A stretch of DNA of 16,324 bases from JAXMHQ01 sp046346665 (lineage in GTDB: Bacteria; Verrucomicrobiota; Verrucomicrobiia; Limisphaerales; JAXMHQ01): positions 1 to 16,324 of the forward strand of contig JAXMHQ010000053.1 in NCBI GenBank assembly GCA_046346665.1. The letters are read 5' to 3'. This document shows positions 1 to 10,545 of the stretch, in pieces (within the stretch, counting starts at the first letter, position 1; each line of letters begins with the position of its first letter). The notes beneath the pieces were generated by a model. It saw only the letters and a list, made by a program, of their open reading frames with translations, was not told the origin of the DNA and ran no database searches. The translations under genes and the position numbers were made by a program.

Positions 1-1746
<1,746 letters not shown>

Positions 1747-1748
1747 TC

Positions 1749-1773
1749 GGTGGGGCGAGACTCCGTCGAGCCC
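1749..1773. repeat. GGTRGGGC-type hairpin just after rpoD
   Basis: The motif GGTGGGGC (1749-1756) opens an imperfect hairpin. Arms 1753-1761 and 1765-1773 pair at 7 of 9 positions around a 3-base loop, TCC (GGA on the other strand). It begins 3 bp after the rpoD stop. The 48-bp element at 2773-2820 shares the opening GGTRGGGC and also has a hairpin with a 3-base GGA loop. I infer a common REP-like family. It could contribute to rpoD 3'-end formation, but no T-tract follows. Confidence 0.45.
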
Positions 1774-1800
1774 TGACTGGTTTTCGGGATCAGTGCATCG

Positions 1801-1861
1801 ATGGATTTTTGGATGGTTGGATTCCGCCCGCATCCAGCAATCCAACCATCCATTGATCCAT
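1801..1861. repeat. Inverted repeat with 8-bp tandem units (GGATNNNT), copy 1
   Basis: Left arm 1801-1823 and right arm 1839-1861 are complementary over 23 bp, with only positions 7-9 of the arm mismatched. The loop is 15 bp. Each arm is built of degenerate 8-base units: GGATTTTT, GGATGGTT, GGATT on the left, and ATCC-containing complements on the right, continuing to about 1867. The repeat lies between the rpoD stop and the promoter of the next gene, so the transcript could fold here. The same unit occurs at 5980-6070. The function is not known. Confidence 0.85.
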
Positions 1862-1906
1862 TCATTCGGTTGCACCGCATGGCGGTCCGGCCGCCCTTTG
1901 GCGGGT

Positions 1907-1935
1907 TTGACGCCCTCATGGGCCTGGGGAATAGT
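1907..1935 (+). promoter_or_regulatory. Predicted sigma-70 promoter of the UPF0173 gene
   Basis: TTGACG (1907-1912), a 17-bp spacer, and AATAGT (1930-1935; 4 of 6 matches to the -10 consensus). Transcription would start near 1942, leaving about 32 nt of leader with the strong Shine-Dalgarno GAAGGAGAGGAG (1957-1968). Prediction from sequence only. Confidence 0.45.
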
Positions 1936-1973
1936 AGCCGCACAGTCCGGCAGGAAGAAGGAGAGGAGCCAAC

Positions 1974-2654
1974 ATGAAAGTCACCTATTACGGTCATTCG
2001 TGCTTTGCGGTTGAAACCGGGAGCCACACGCTCCTGTTCGATCCTTACATCAGCGGCAATCCGCTGGCGAAAGCGATCGACGTTCAGAAAATCATGGCCG
2101 ATTACATCCTGGTGTCGCACGGACACGAGGATCACATGGCCGACGCCGCCGCCATCGCGAAACGGACCGGGGCGATGCTGATTTCGAACTACGAAATCGT
2201 GACGTGGTTTGCCAGGCACGGCGTCAACCGCGGGCACGCCATGAACCACGGCGGCGCGTTCCGATTCGATTTCGGCCGCGTCAAGTACGTGGCTGCCGTC
2301 CATTCCAGCACCCTGCCCGACGGAGCGTCCGGCGGAAACCCGGGCGGGTTCGTCGTCGAAACTCCCCAGGGCAACTTTTACTACTCGGGCGACACGGCCC
2401 TGACGCTCGACATGAAACTGATCGGGGAAACCACGCCGCTGAAATTCGCCGCCCTGTGCATCGGGGACAATTTCACGATGGGGCCGGCGGACGCGGTGCG
2501 CGCGGCGGAGTTCATTCATTGCGAGGAAATTCTCGGTGTGCACTACGACACGTTCCCGCCGATCCGAATCGATCACGCGGCCGCGCAGGCGGCCTTCCAA
2601 TCGGCCGGCCGCAAGCTGCACCTGCTCAAACCGGGGGAGGCGAGGAATTTCTAG
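1974..2654 (+). CDS. UPF0173-type metal-dependent hydrolase (metallo-beta-lactamase fold)
   Basis: A 226-residue cytoplasmic protein of the UPF0173 family, the usual family length. Its physiological substrate is not established. The opening MKVTYYGHSCF is characteristic. The metal-binding signature H49-x-H51-x-D53-H54 sits in SHGHEDHMAD. Further expected ligands are H110 in AAVHSS, D140 in YSGDTAL and H190 in LGVHYDTFP, so the two-metal active site looks complete. There is no signal peptide. The ATG at 1974 is chosen because a strong Shine-Dalgarno (GAAGGAGAGGAG, 1957-1968) ends 5 nt before it. The gene appears to be transcribed alone, flanked by repeats on both sides: the 8-bp-unit inverted repeat upstream and the 48-bp compound hairpin downstream. 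Family assignment is firm; function beyond metal-dependent hydrolysis is inference. Confidence 0.93.
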   Translation: MKVTYYGHSCFAVETGSHTLLFDPYISGNPLAKAIDVQKIMADYILVSHGHEDHMADAAAIAKRTGAMLISNYEIVTWFARHGVNRGHAMNHGGAFRFDFGRVKYVAAVHSSTLPDGASGGNPGGFVVETPQGNFYYSGDTALTLDMKLIGETTPLKFAALCIGDNFTMGPADAVRAAEFIHCEEILGVHYDTFPPIRIDHAAAQAAFQSAGRKLHLLKPGEARNF

Positions 2655-2772
2655 GCCCGGGTCCTGACCGGCAGCGCGGACGGGTGCTGCACCCTGCCCC
2701 TCGATTTCAGCGCATCGTCCATTCGGGTAATGTCCCAATTTGAATTTGAGGCTTCGAGCAAGCGGATGGCTC

Positions 2773-2820
2773 GGTAGGGCGCCGCTTCGCGGCGCCGGCC
2801 GCGCGGAGCGCGGCCCTACC
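2773..2820. repeat. 48-bp compound palindrome (REP/BIME-like three-way junction)
   Basis: Outer arms GGTAG (2773-2777) and CTACC (2816-2820) enclose two perfect 8-bp hairpins. The first is 2778-2785 with 2789-2796, loop TTC. The second is 2797-2804 with 2808-2815, loop GGA. Every base except the two 3-base loops is paired, giving a three-way-junction shape. It is almost pure GC and lies in the 254-bp gap between the UPF0173 gene and clpB, 55 bp upstream of the predicted clpB -35. It resembles non-autonomous REP elements; no mobilising transposase is in the window. Confidence 0.85.
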
Positions 2821-2874
2821 ACGACAGATTTCTCCCAAACTGGAAATCAGGACATAACCTCCATTCGGGGTTGC

Positions 2875-2902
2875 TTGACGCCGGGCCGGGAGGCTCTATT
2901 AA
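2875..2902 (+). promoter_or_regulatory. Predicted sigma-70 promoter of clpB, possibly leaderless
   Basis: TTGACG (2875-2880), a 16-bp spacer and TATTAA (2897-2902). The ATG at 2909 lies 6 nt after the -10, so transcription should begin at or next to the start codon. There is no Shine-Dalgarno before either ATG (2909 or 2915), which agrees with a leaderless message. No CIRCE operator (TTAGCACTC-N9-GAGTGCTAA) is present between 2655 and 2908. Confidence 0.5.
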
Positions 2903-2908
2903 GTAATT

Positions 2909-5506
<2,598 letters not shown>

Positions 5507-5555
5507 TGCCGCAGGATGGCGGACATTCACGTAAAACCGCTGGCTCCTTCTCGTG

Positions 5556-5843
5556 TCAGCGGGTGTGCGTGAAATCCGCCACCAGGGCGATATCAATCGA
5601 GGAACGGGGCGACATTTCCGCGCGCGTCGTGGCGACGTGCGACGGGGCCGCTTCCCATCCTTCATTCTGGAATTCGTGGACCCGGTCCAGGCCTTCAGAG
5701 GACCGACCGGGTTGCTGGCGGAAAACCTCCCGCATCGCGCGAACGGTCAGTTGGTAAAGCTCCACGTTCAGGGTAAAGGTCGGGCGCGACTCGACGCAAT
5801 TCTGGCTGCCGGTGGTCACGCTGCTCATGAGTTCTGTTGTCAT
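5556..5843 (-). CDS. Small protein of unknown function (95 aa)
   Basis: I do not recognise a family. The reading frame from the ATG at 5843 encodes 95 residues beginning MTTELMSSVTTGSQNC and ending DIALVADFTHTR. It has no signal peptide or membrane segment and is mildly acidic. Third codon positions look mostly G or C (my reading, not computed), more so than the antisense frame, which favours this strand. The frame extends back to a GTG at 5951, but those 36 extra residues look less protein-like, so I chose the ATG. No clear Shine-Dalgarno precedes it. It is convergent with clpB (50 bp between ends) and lies downstream of the metal-transport operon, beyond the inverted repeat at 5980-6070. 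It may be a spurious frame. Confidence 0.45.
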   Translation of the reverse strand: MTTELMSSVTTGSQNCVESRPTFTLNVELYQLTVRAMREVFRQQPGRSSEGLDRVHEFQNEGWEAAPSHVATTRAEMSPRSSIDIALVADFTHTR

Positions 5844-5979
5844 TAAATGTTCAATTAGACTGCAACACCCAAGGACATCCCATTTGACGTTCCCCCCCAC
5901 CGGTTCCACATCAACACGGTTTCGAACGTTCCCTGTCTTTCGGCGCTCCACGGCAATACTTTAGAAGAAATGATCAAAA

Positions 5980-6070
5980 GGATTTTTGGATTGATGGATT
6001 TTTGGATCAATGGGAAGACGCCCGCGCGGAACCAATTCATTAATCCAAAAATCCATTTATCCATTTATCC
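5980..6070. repeat. Inverted repeat with 8-bp tandem units (GGATNNNT), copy 2
   Basis: The left arm 5980-6014 reads as GGATTTTT, GGATTGAT, GGATTTTT, GGATCAAT, GGG, an exact 8-base period. The right arm 6034-6070 is its imperfect complement (ATCCAAAA, ATCCATTT, ATCCATTT, ATCC). The loop is about 19 bp and GC-rich. The right arm ends 6 bp beyond the permease stop codon, so in the minus-strand transcript the hairpin would form directly after translation ends, like a terminator or 3'-end stabiliser. There is no T-run on the minus strand after it. The unit is the same as at 1801-1861. Confidence 0.88.
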
Positions 6071-6076
6071 CCCTGA

Positions 6077-6943
6077 TTATCCCTTGATCCTTCGCACGAG
6101 CCACGCGCCTGCGTAGACCGCGCCCAGGAGCGCAACTTCCGTCGGACCCACCGGCCAGTCCCAGTGATACGCCAGGGCAAAACCGGCGAAGGCCAACACG
6201 CCGCCAATGGCAGCCGACGCCACCATGAACTGCCGCATCGAGCGCGCGAACAAATGCGCTATGAGCGCCGGCACCAGCAGAAATCCGAACGCCACCAGCG
6301 GCCCGACGCTGAGGACGCACACGGACACGGTCAATCCCACCAAGCCGTATAACAGGAGATCCCACGCCACCACGCTCCGGCCGAGCGTCGCCGCCAGGAC
6401 GCGATCGAACGACACCATCAGGAGCTCCTTGTAAAACACCGCCATCAGGACGAGCACCAGCGCGAGTGTGATCGCGGTGATCAGCAGGTCGGCGGTATCG
6501 ACGGTGATGATTTCGCCCTTCAACAAGTCCAGCCAGCCGACTTCGGCGTAGCGATTGCGGGAGAGCAGCAGGATGCTGAGCGCGGACGCCACGACGTACA
6601 CGGCGCCGAGGCGGCCTTCGGGCACACCCTGGGCCCGGCGTTCGAGCCACGCGAGGATGAGCACGGCGGCCAGGGTGAAGCTGACGGATCCCATCAGGGC
6701 CAGCAGGTGTTCGCTGTGTTCCGTGTGCCCGCCTCCGGCGCCGGCGCCGAGCCAGAACGGCAGCAACAACACCAGCGCCACGCCGGTCGACGAAATTTGC
6801 GGCAGCGCCACGCCGACAAACACGAGGCGCCGCAGGACGAGAAAAACACCCACGACCGGGCATACCAGCCCGACCAGCAGGCTCGCGTAAAGGGAGTTCC
6901 GCAGCAGAAAGTGCGGAGACAGGATCTCCTGGAGAGTATCCAT
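6077..6943 (-). CDS. ZnuB-like metal ABC transporter permease
   Basis: Inner-membrane permease of the ABC-3 family (ZnuB/TroC/MntB type), 288 residues, forming the channel for a divalent metal, probably zinc. About eight hydrophobic segments run from LLVGLVCPVVGVFLVL to the C-terminal VALLGAVYAGAWLV. The motif RRLVFVGVALPQISSTG (about 38-54) corresponds to the family stretch before the second membrane helix, where many members have His; here Gln49 occupies that stretch. A short His-containing loop, HTEHSEH (73-79), lies between helices. An ATG seven codons upstream (6964) was rejected. The ATG at 6943 has the Shine-Dalgarno GGAGGT (6952-6957) at 8-nt spacing and starts 1 bp past the ATPase stop, so the genes are translationally coupled. 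It is last in the operon, followed by a hairpin-forming repeat. Confidence 0.92.
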   Translation of the reverse strand: MDTLQEILSPHFLLRNSLYASLLVGLVCPVVGVFLVLRRLVFVGVALPQISSTGVALVLLLPFWLGAGAGGGHTEHSEHLLALMGSVSFTLAAVLILAWLERRAQGVPEGRLGAVYVVASALSILLLSRNRYAEVGWLDLLKGEIITVDTADLLITAITLALVLVLMAVFYKELLMVSFDRVLAATLGRSVVAWDLLLYGLVGLTVSVCVLSVGPLVAFGFLLVPALIAHLFARSMRQFMVASAAIGGVLAFAGFALAYHWDWPVGPTEVALLGAVYAGAWLVRRIKG

Positions 6944-6944
6944 A

Positions 6945-7649
6945 TCAGCCGACCTCCATTTCAAAAATCTCCGCGAGGCGCTCGCGTGTCAGGAGTTGTT
7001 CCACGGGTCCGTGCAGCACCTGCCCTTCGTGCAGCCAGATCACCTGCCGGGCGTGCTTTCGCACCAGCGCGAGGTCGTGCGTCACCAGCAACACCGCCAG
7101 CCCCCGCTCCCCTTGCAACCGGACCACCAGTTCCATCAGCGCCCGCGTCGCCACCACGTCCACACCCGCCGTCGGCTCGTCCAGCACCAGCACATTGGCC
7201 CGCGTCGCGAGCGCGCGCGCCATCAGCACGCGCTGCTTCTGGCCGCCCGACAGGACCGAGAACGGGCGTCGCGCAAATTCCCCGGCGCCCACCGCTTCGA
7301 GGCATTCGCGAGTCCAGGCGCGCTCGGCCGGCGGCACCCGCCGCCCGGCGCCGACCCGTCCGTACACGCCCATCAGCGCCACGTCCTGTCCCGACAGGGG
7401 ATACAGCGTGTCGAACTGGATGCTCTGCGGCACGTAACCGAACGTGACAGGACCGGCGAACCGCACCTCGCCCGATCGCGGCGCCTGGAGGCCCAGCAGC
7501 GTTTTCAGCAGCGTGGATTTTCCCGTGCCGTTCGCGCCGAGGATCGCGGTGAAACTGGATCGTGCGATTTCCAGTGAAACCTCGGCAAGAACCGGCTGGC
7601 CGGGGTAACCGATGGCCAGCCGGTCGAGCGTGATCAGGGTGTTGCTCAT
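6945..7649 (-). CDS. ZnuC-like metal ABC transporter ATPase
   Basis: Cytoplasmic ATPase subunit, 234 residues, that powers metal import through the adjacent permease. All nucleotide-binding motifs are intact: Walker A GANGTGKST (38-46), Q-loop Q75 in YVPQ, signature LSGGQKQR (133-140), Walker B VLVLDEPTAG (153-162) and switch His191 in LLVTHD. The YVPQ segment followed by FDTLYPLSGQDV is typical of the Zn/Mn subfamily (ZnuC, MntA, TroB). The ATG at 7649 overlaps the TGA of the binding-protein gene by 4 bp (ATGA), a classic coupled junction. Its last codons (MEVG) carry the Shine-Dalgarno of the permease gene. Metal specificity cannot be read from the ATPase; zinc is inferred from the neighbours. 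Confidence 0.95.
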   Translation of the reverse strand: MSNTLITLDRLAIGYPGQPVLAEVSLEIARSSFTAILGANGTGKSTLLKTLLGLQAPRSGEVRFAGPVTFGYVPQSIQFDTLYPLSGQDVALMGVYGRVGAGRRVPPAERAWTRECLEAVGAGEFARRPFSVLSGGQKQRVLMARALATRANVLVLDEPTAGVDVVATRALMELVVRLQGERGLAVLLVTHDLALVRKHARQVIWLHEGQVLHGPVEQLLTRERLAEIFEMEVG

Positions 7650-8587
7650 GGCGCTTTCGATTTCGCCGCCTCCGCCGCCGTCACGAGCGAGCGGATGATG
7701 TAGTCCATCTCTTCGAAGTAAGTGCCGGTGCCCGGAACGCCCCCGGGCATGATCGGCAGTTTGACGAGCTGTGCGCCGGTCTGCCGGGCAATCAGGCTCG
7801 GCACCTTCTCGGGAAACTGCGGCTCGCGAACCACGATCGGCACGTGCTGCGCCTTCATCATCGCGACCAGTTCCTCGACATGATGCGGCGTCGGGTCGAT
7901 GCCCGCCTTGAGTTCGATCGTGCCCTCATAATCCATCCCGAAACGCCGGGCGAAATACACCCAGTGATTGTGATACGACACGAACTTGACTCCCTTCAAC
8001 GGGGCCGCGGCCTTCTCCCAGCCGGCGATCTTCGCGTCCAGTTTTTCCAGGTAGGCATCGCGGTTCCGGGTGAACTCCGCCTGGTATTGCGGCGCGACGG
8101 CGCACAGCCCGGCACAGATGTTCTGCACCGCGGTGCGCGCCAGCACCGGGTCGAGAATGTAATGCGGGTTGCCGTAGGCGTGCACGTCGCCTTCCGAATG
8201 ATCGGTGGACGACGGCACCTCCAGCGGGGCGATGCCCGCGGAGCAGTCGATGTAAGCCGGCGCGCCGGGCCGCAGGCGGGGATTCTTGGCGGCTTCGAGC
8301 AGCGCGGGCAGGAAGGAATGTTCGCAGTCCAATCCCACCAGCACCACCGCGTCAGCCCGGTTGAGTTGCGGCACAAAGCTCGGCTTGAGGGGTATGCCGT
8401 GCGTGTCCTCGATGCCCGTGGCGAGGCATTTCACCTCCACCCGGTCGCCGCCGACCGCCCGCGTGAAATCCGCCACATCGGTCAACGTGGCGACGACGCG
8501 AATTTTTTCCGCGTGCAATCCAAGGGGGATCAGCGCCGCGGCCAGCCAGATCGCCCAGCGTTTCATCCAGTTCAATTGTGTTTTCAT
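7646..8587 (-). CDS. ZnuA/TroA-like periplasmic metal-binding protein
   Basis: Cluster A-I substrate-binding protein (ZnuA/TroA family), 313 residues, delivering metal to the ABC importer. A signal peptide covers about 1-26 (KRWAIWLAAALIPLGLHA, then E27). Expected ligands are H63 (GIEDTHGIPLKPS), H142 (GNPHYILDP) and H206 (SYHNHWVYFARRFG). His at the third site favours zinc over manganese, where Glu is usual. The loop before H142 contains H130 and H136 but is much shorter than the His-rich loop of ZnuA. The fourth-ligand region, normally with Asp, here reads LPIMPGGVPGTGTYFEEMDY without Asp at the expected place. The ATG at 8587 has the Shine-Dalgarno AAAGGA at 10-nt spacing; a second Met is at codon 8. 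It starts 20 bp after the outer-membrane protein gene and overlaps the ATPase gene by 4 bp. Confidence 0.93.
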   Translation of the reverse strand: MKTQLNWMKRWAIWLAAALIPLGLHAEKIRVVATLTDVADFTRAVGGDRVEVKCLATGIEDTHGIPLKPSFVPQLNRADAVVLVGLDCEHSFLPALLEAAKNPRLRPGAPAYIDCSAGIAPLEVPSSTDHSEGDVHAYGNPHYILDPVLARTAVQNICAGLCAVAPQYQAEFTRNRDAYLEKLDAKIAGWEKAAAPLKGVKFVSYHNHWVYFARRFGMDYEGTIELKAGIDPTPHHVEELVAMMKAQHVPIVVREPQFPEKVPSLIARQTGAQLVKLPIMPGGVPGTGTYFEEMDYIIRSLVTAAEAAKSKAP

Positions 8588-8607
8588 GGTCTTTGAATCC
8601 TTTCAGG

Positions 8608-10014
8608 TCAGCGGGCGGCCCAGCCGTGCGAGTGCGATCCGATGATCCAGACCCATTGCAGGTAAACGGCGTTGTTGGCGGGAGCGGAGGGAGTTTGCTG
8701 GTATTCGGTGTGGGTGTATTGGAGCCGGATCTGGTTCCAATGGCTGATTGCCCAGGTCACATAGGGCGAGTAAGCGAAGGTGGCATTCTGCCGGGAGGTG
8801 TCGTTCTGAACCCAGTCGAACAGGAATCCCCCGCTCCACGACCGCGTCCAGCGATAGGTGGCGTATGTGTAAAGACCCAGCGCGCCCTCGTTGCCGTAAT
8901 ATTCGTCGCCGGTGTTCGAAACGCCGTCCGGGTTGAACAGGTAATAGTTGTCGCTGTAAAGCAGCTCCGATCCCAGCACGAAGCTCTGGAACTGGTTGTT
9001 TTGAAGCGGCGTCCAGGTGAGCTTCAGGTCGCCGCCCACCAGCCGCCGTTCCTTCTCCGTCGCGGTGCTGATACCGTTCGGCTCCAGGGTCGCCCCGCCT
9101 CGATCCTCGGTCGCGGGATTCATCATGCCCGACACGCCCATCTCCAACTGCCAGTTCGGGGTCAGATCGTAATAGGTGCCGATCCGGCCCCAGAAGTTCA
9201 GCTCGTTGAAGGTTCGGTTGCCGCCCGGGTTGTTGGGCGGTTCGCCGAACTGCGTGCCGATGCCGAAGGTGGCGCTGATGTAATGTTCGACCGGGACCAG
9301 CCAGTTCATCTGGGCGCCCACGGTTTTGGATTCGCCGCCGATGTATTGCTCGAGAACCAGCGGCCGGTTCACGAACGGCAGTTCGTGGTCATGCACGTAG
9401 GCCAGGCGGCCGAATTCGCCGAAGAACATCCCGCCTGTCAGTTCCAGGTTCCACGGCAACGACGTCGTCTGGATCGCCGCCTCCTCGAACCCCAGCGTCG
9501 CCTCGCCCGTGGCCGCATCGGCCGTCGCGTTGATCACCGCGTAACCTTTCGCGAACGGATCGACCGACGCCGCCAGGTTCAGCTCCATCGACCGCTGGTA
9601 GACGTTGAATCCCGCCGGCTGCTGCGCGCCGGTGGCGTCCGAGGCCTGGCTTTGATAGAAGAAAAGCGTTTCGCTCACGAACCCGATGGACGGATTGAAC
9701 TCGCTGAGGAGTGTTTTCTTCTGGGCTTCGACCACCTGGTCCACTTTGCGGGACAGGCTGCCGAGGTCATCCGAGCCGGGCGGCCCGGCGGGGGCGGAGG
9801 TGGGGGACGCTGCGGCGGCGCCCTGCCGTTGCAATTCGTCGAGCTTGCGATTCAACTGCTCGATTTGACGCTGCTGTTCCTGCTGCTTCCTTTCCGACTG
9901 TTCCTGGATCTGCCGCAATTCCTGGCGGAGCTGCTCCACCTGGTTCGTTTCCTGGGCGGCGCCGGCCAGCGGCAGAAGCATGCCGGCGCACACCATCGCA
10001 ACTTGAAATTTCAT
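8608..10014 (-). CDS. Predicted outer-membrane beta-barrel protein of the metal-uptake cluster
   Basis: 468 residues. It probably lets metal cross the outer membrane or supports that step. A signal peptide spans about 1-20 (AMVCAGMLLPLAGAA). A Gln/Glu-rich coiled coil follows at about 25-65, then an Ala/Pro linker, and from about 105 a long run of alternating, aromatic-rich strands consistent with a beta-barrel. The segment FGEFGRLAYVHDHELPFVNRP (H208, H210) resembles, from memory, a zinc-regulated outer-membrane family found beside znu genes in Proteobacteria. The protein ends GSHSHGWAAR, lacking the usual terminal aromatic but offering His residues. The ATG at 10014 has the Shine-Dalgarno GAGGAG (10020-10025) at 5-nt spacing. 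It is separated by 20 bp from the binding-protein gene, so an operon is likely. The barrel is inferred, not demonstrated. Confidence 0.75.
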   Translation of the reverse strand: MKFQVAMVCAGMLLPLAGAAQETNQVEQLRQELRQIQEQSERKQQEQQRQIEQLNRKLDELQRQGAAAASPTSAPAGPPGSDDLGSLSRKVDQVVEAQKKTLLSEFNPSIGFVSETLFFYQSQASDATGAQQPAGFNVYQRSMELNLAASVDPFAKGYAVINATADAATGEATLGFEEAAIQTTSLPWNLELTGGMFFGEFGRLAYVHDHELPFVNRPLVLEQYIGGESKTVGAQMNWLVPVEHYISATFGIGTQFGEPPNNPGGNRTFNELNFWGRIGTYYDLTPNWQLEMGVSGMMNPATEDRGGATLEPNGISTATEKERRLVGGDLKLTWTPLQNNQFQSFVLGSELLYSDNYYLFNPDGVSNTGDEYYGNEGALGLYTYATYRWTRSWSGGFLFDWVQNDTSRQNATFAYSPYVTWAISHWNQIRLQYTHTEYQQTPSAPANNAVYLQWVWIIGSHSHGWAAR

Positions 10015-10029
10015 GATGACTCCTCATCC

Positions 10030-10048
10030 AAATAAAGGTTTTTAATTT
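10030..10048. promoter_or_regulatory. AT-rich 19-bp partial palindrome, candidate metal-regulator operator
   Basis: AAATAAAGGTTTTTAATTT has half-sites of the form AAATNAA and TTNATTT around five bases. It sits just upstream of the outer-membrane protein Shine-Dalgarno, in otherwise GC-rich DNA. Size and symmetry suit a Fur/Zur-family site, but no regulator gene is nearby and I know of no matching consensus. Speculative. Confidence 0.2.
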
Positions 10049-10063
10049 CCTACCGGGGCACTC

Positions 10064-10086
10064 CCCGCCTCGTTCGATAGGGCGGG
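10064..10086. other. Short GC-rich hairpin between the small His-rich gene and the outer-membrane protein gene
   Basis: Arms CCCGCC (10064-10069) and GGCGGG (10081-10086) pair perfectly around an 11-base loop. It lies in the 100-bp gap (10015-10114) between two co-oriented genes. It could attenuate read-through or mark the 3' end of the small gene; no T-tract is evident. No good -35/-10 pair was found in this gap. Confidence 0.3.
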
Positions 10087-10114
10087 AATCCCAACTACAA
10101 TTCAACCGTTGGAC

Positions 10115-10408
10115 TCAGAGGGAGACAGGAGAAGCCCGGCTTGGAGAAAGCCGGTAATCGAAGGAAGCGGGAAATTCAAGGGCCGGGACGGCGGGCAGCG
10201 CCAGGCAGATGCCGAGGCAGACCAGGGACAGACCTGCCGCCGCCGCCAGCAACACCTGCCCGGTGGCGATCAGCGTGAAGGCGCAATGATGATTGGCCGA
10301 CCCGGCGTCCGGGTGCACCGCCTGGTGCAGGGCGGGCGACGCGACAAAGGGTTGCAGGCCCAGGAACAGGACCAGGCAAACGAAAGCTTTGAAAGCGCGC
10401 AGGCGCAT
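10115..10408 (-). CDS. Small His-rich membrane-associated or exported protein (97 aa)
   Basis: I recognise no named family. An N-terminal hydrophobic stretch at about 6-23 (FKAFVCLVLFLGLQPFVA) reads as a signal peptide or first membrane helix. Next comes a compact metal-ligand-like segment: H28-x3-H32, then H40, H41 and C42 (SPALHQAVHPDAGSANHHCA). A second hydrophobic segment at about 52-76 (VLLAAAAGLSLVCLGICLAL) is probably membrane-spanning, and the tail is short and basic. The ligand segment would face the periplasm. It is encoded 100 bp upstream of the outer-membrane protein gene on the same strand, so a role in periplasmic metal handling for the importer is reasonable but inferred. The ATG at 10408 lacks a Shine-Dalgarno; a predicted promoter lies immediately upstream, so the message may have almost no leader. 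Confidence 0.65.
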   Translation of the reverse strand: MRLRAFKAFVCLVLFLGLQPFVASPALHQAVHPDAGSANHHCAFTLIATGQVLLAAAAGLSLVCLGICLALPAVPALEFPASFDYRLSPSRASPVSL

Positions 10409-10419
10409 GGGCGCGACGC

Positions 10420-10447
10420 ATCATGCCGTATGCCAAAAGGGAGTCAA
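10420..10447 (-). promoter_or_regulatory. Predicted promoter of the small His-rich gene and metal cluster
   Basis: On the minus strand, TTGACT (10447-10442), a 16-bp spacer and CATGAT (10425-10420; 4 of 6 matches). Transcription would begin near 10413, about 5 nt before the ATG at 10408. The -35 lies 4 bp from the inverted repeat at 10451-10545. Confidence 0.35.
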
Positions 10448-10450
10448 TGA

Positions 10451-10545
10451 AGTTTAAGAGTTTAGGAGTTTGGGAGTTTGGGAGTGGGCGAGGCGCGCGG
10501 TCCTGCTCCCGCTCTTAAACTCTTAAACTCTCAAACTCACAAACT
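10451..10545. repeat. Inverted repeat with 8-bp tandem units (AGTTTRRG)
   Basis: The left arm 10451-10490 consists of AGTTTAAG, AGTTTAGG, AGTTTGGG, AGTTTGGG and a decayed fifth unit. The right arm 10510-10545 reads CTCTTAAA, CTCTTAAA, CTCTCAAA, CTCACAAA, the imperfect complement with the same 8-base period. The loop is about 19 bp and GC-rich. When paired in register, each unit carries about two mismatches, several being G/T and so tolerated as G-U in RNA. It lies between the metal cluster promoter (reading left) and the small plus-strand frames (reading right). Confidence 0.88.

Noticed and set aside
2682..2694. GGGTG-CTG-CACCC hairpin after the UPF0173 gene as a terminator
   Set aside because: The stem is only 5 bp and no T-tract follows; it may be chance in GC-rich DNA.
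8578..10035. A 485-codon plus-strand frame over the outer-membrane protein gene
   Set aside because: The translation is low in structure and rich in Arg, Val and Leu. The minus-strand frame has a signal peptide, Shine-Dalgarno and operon context.
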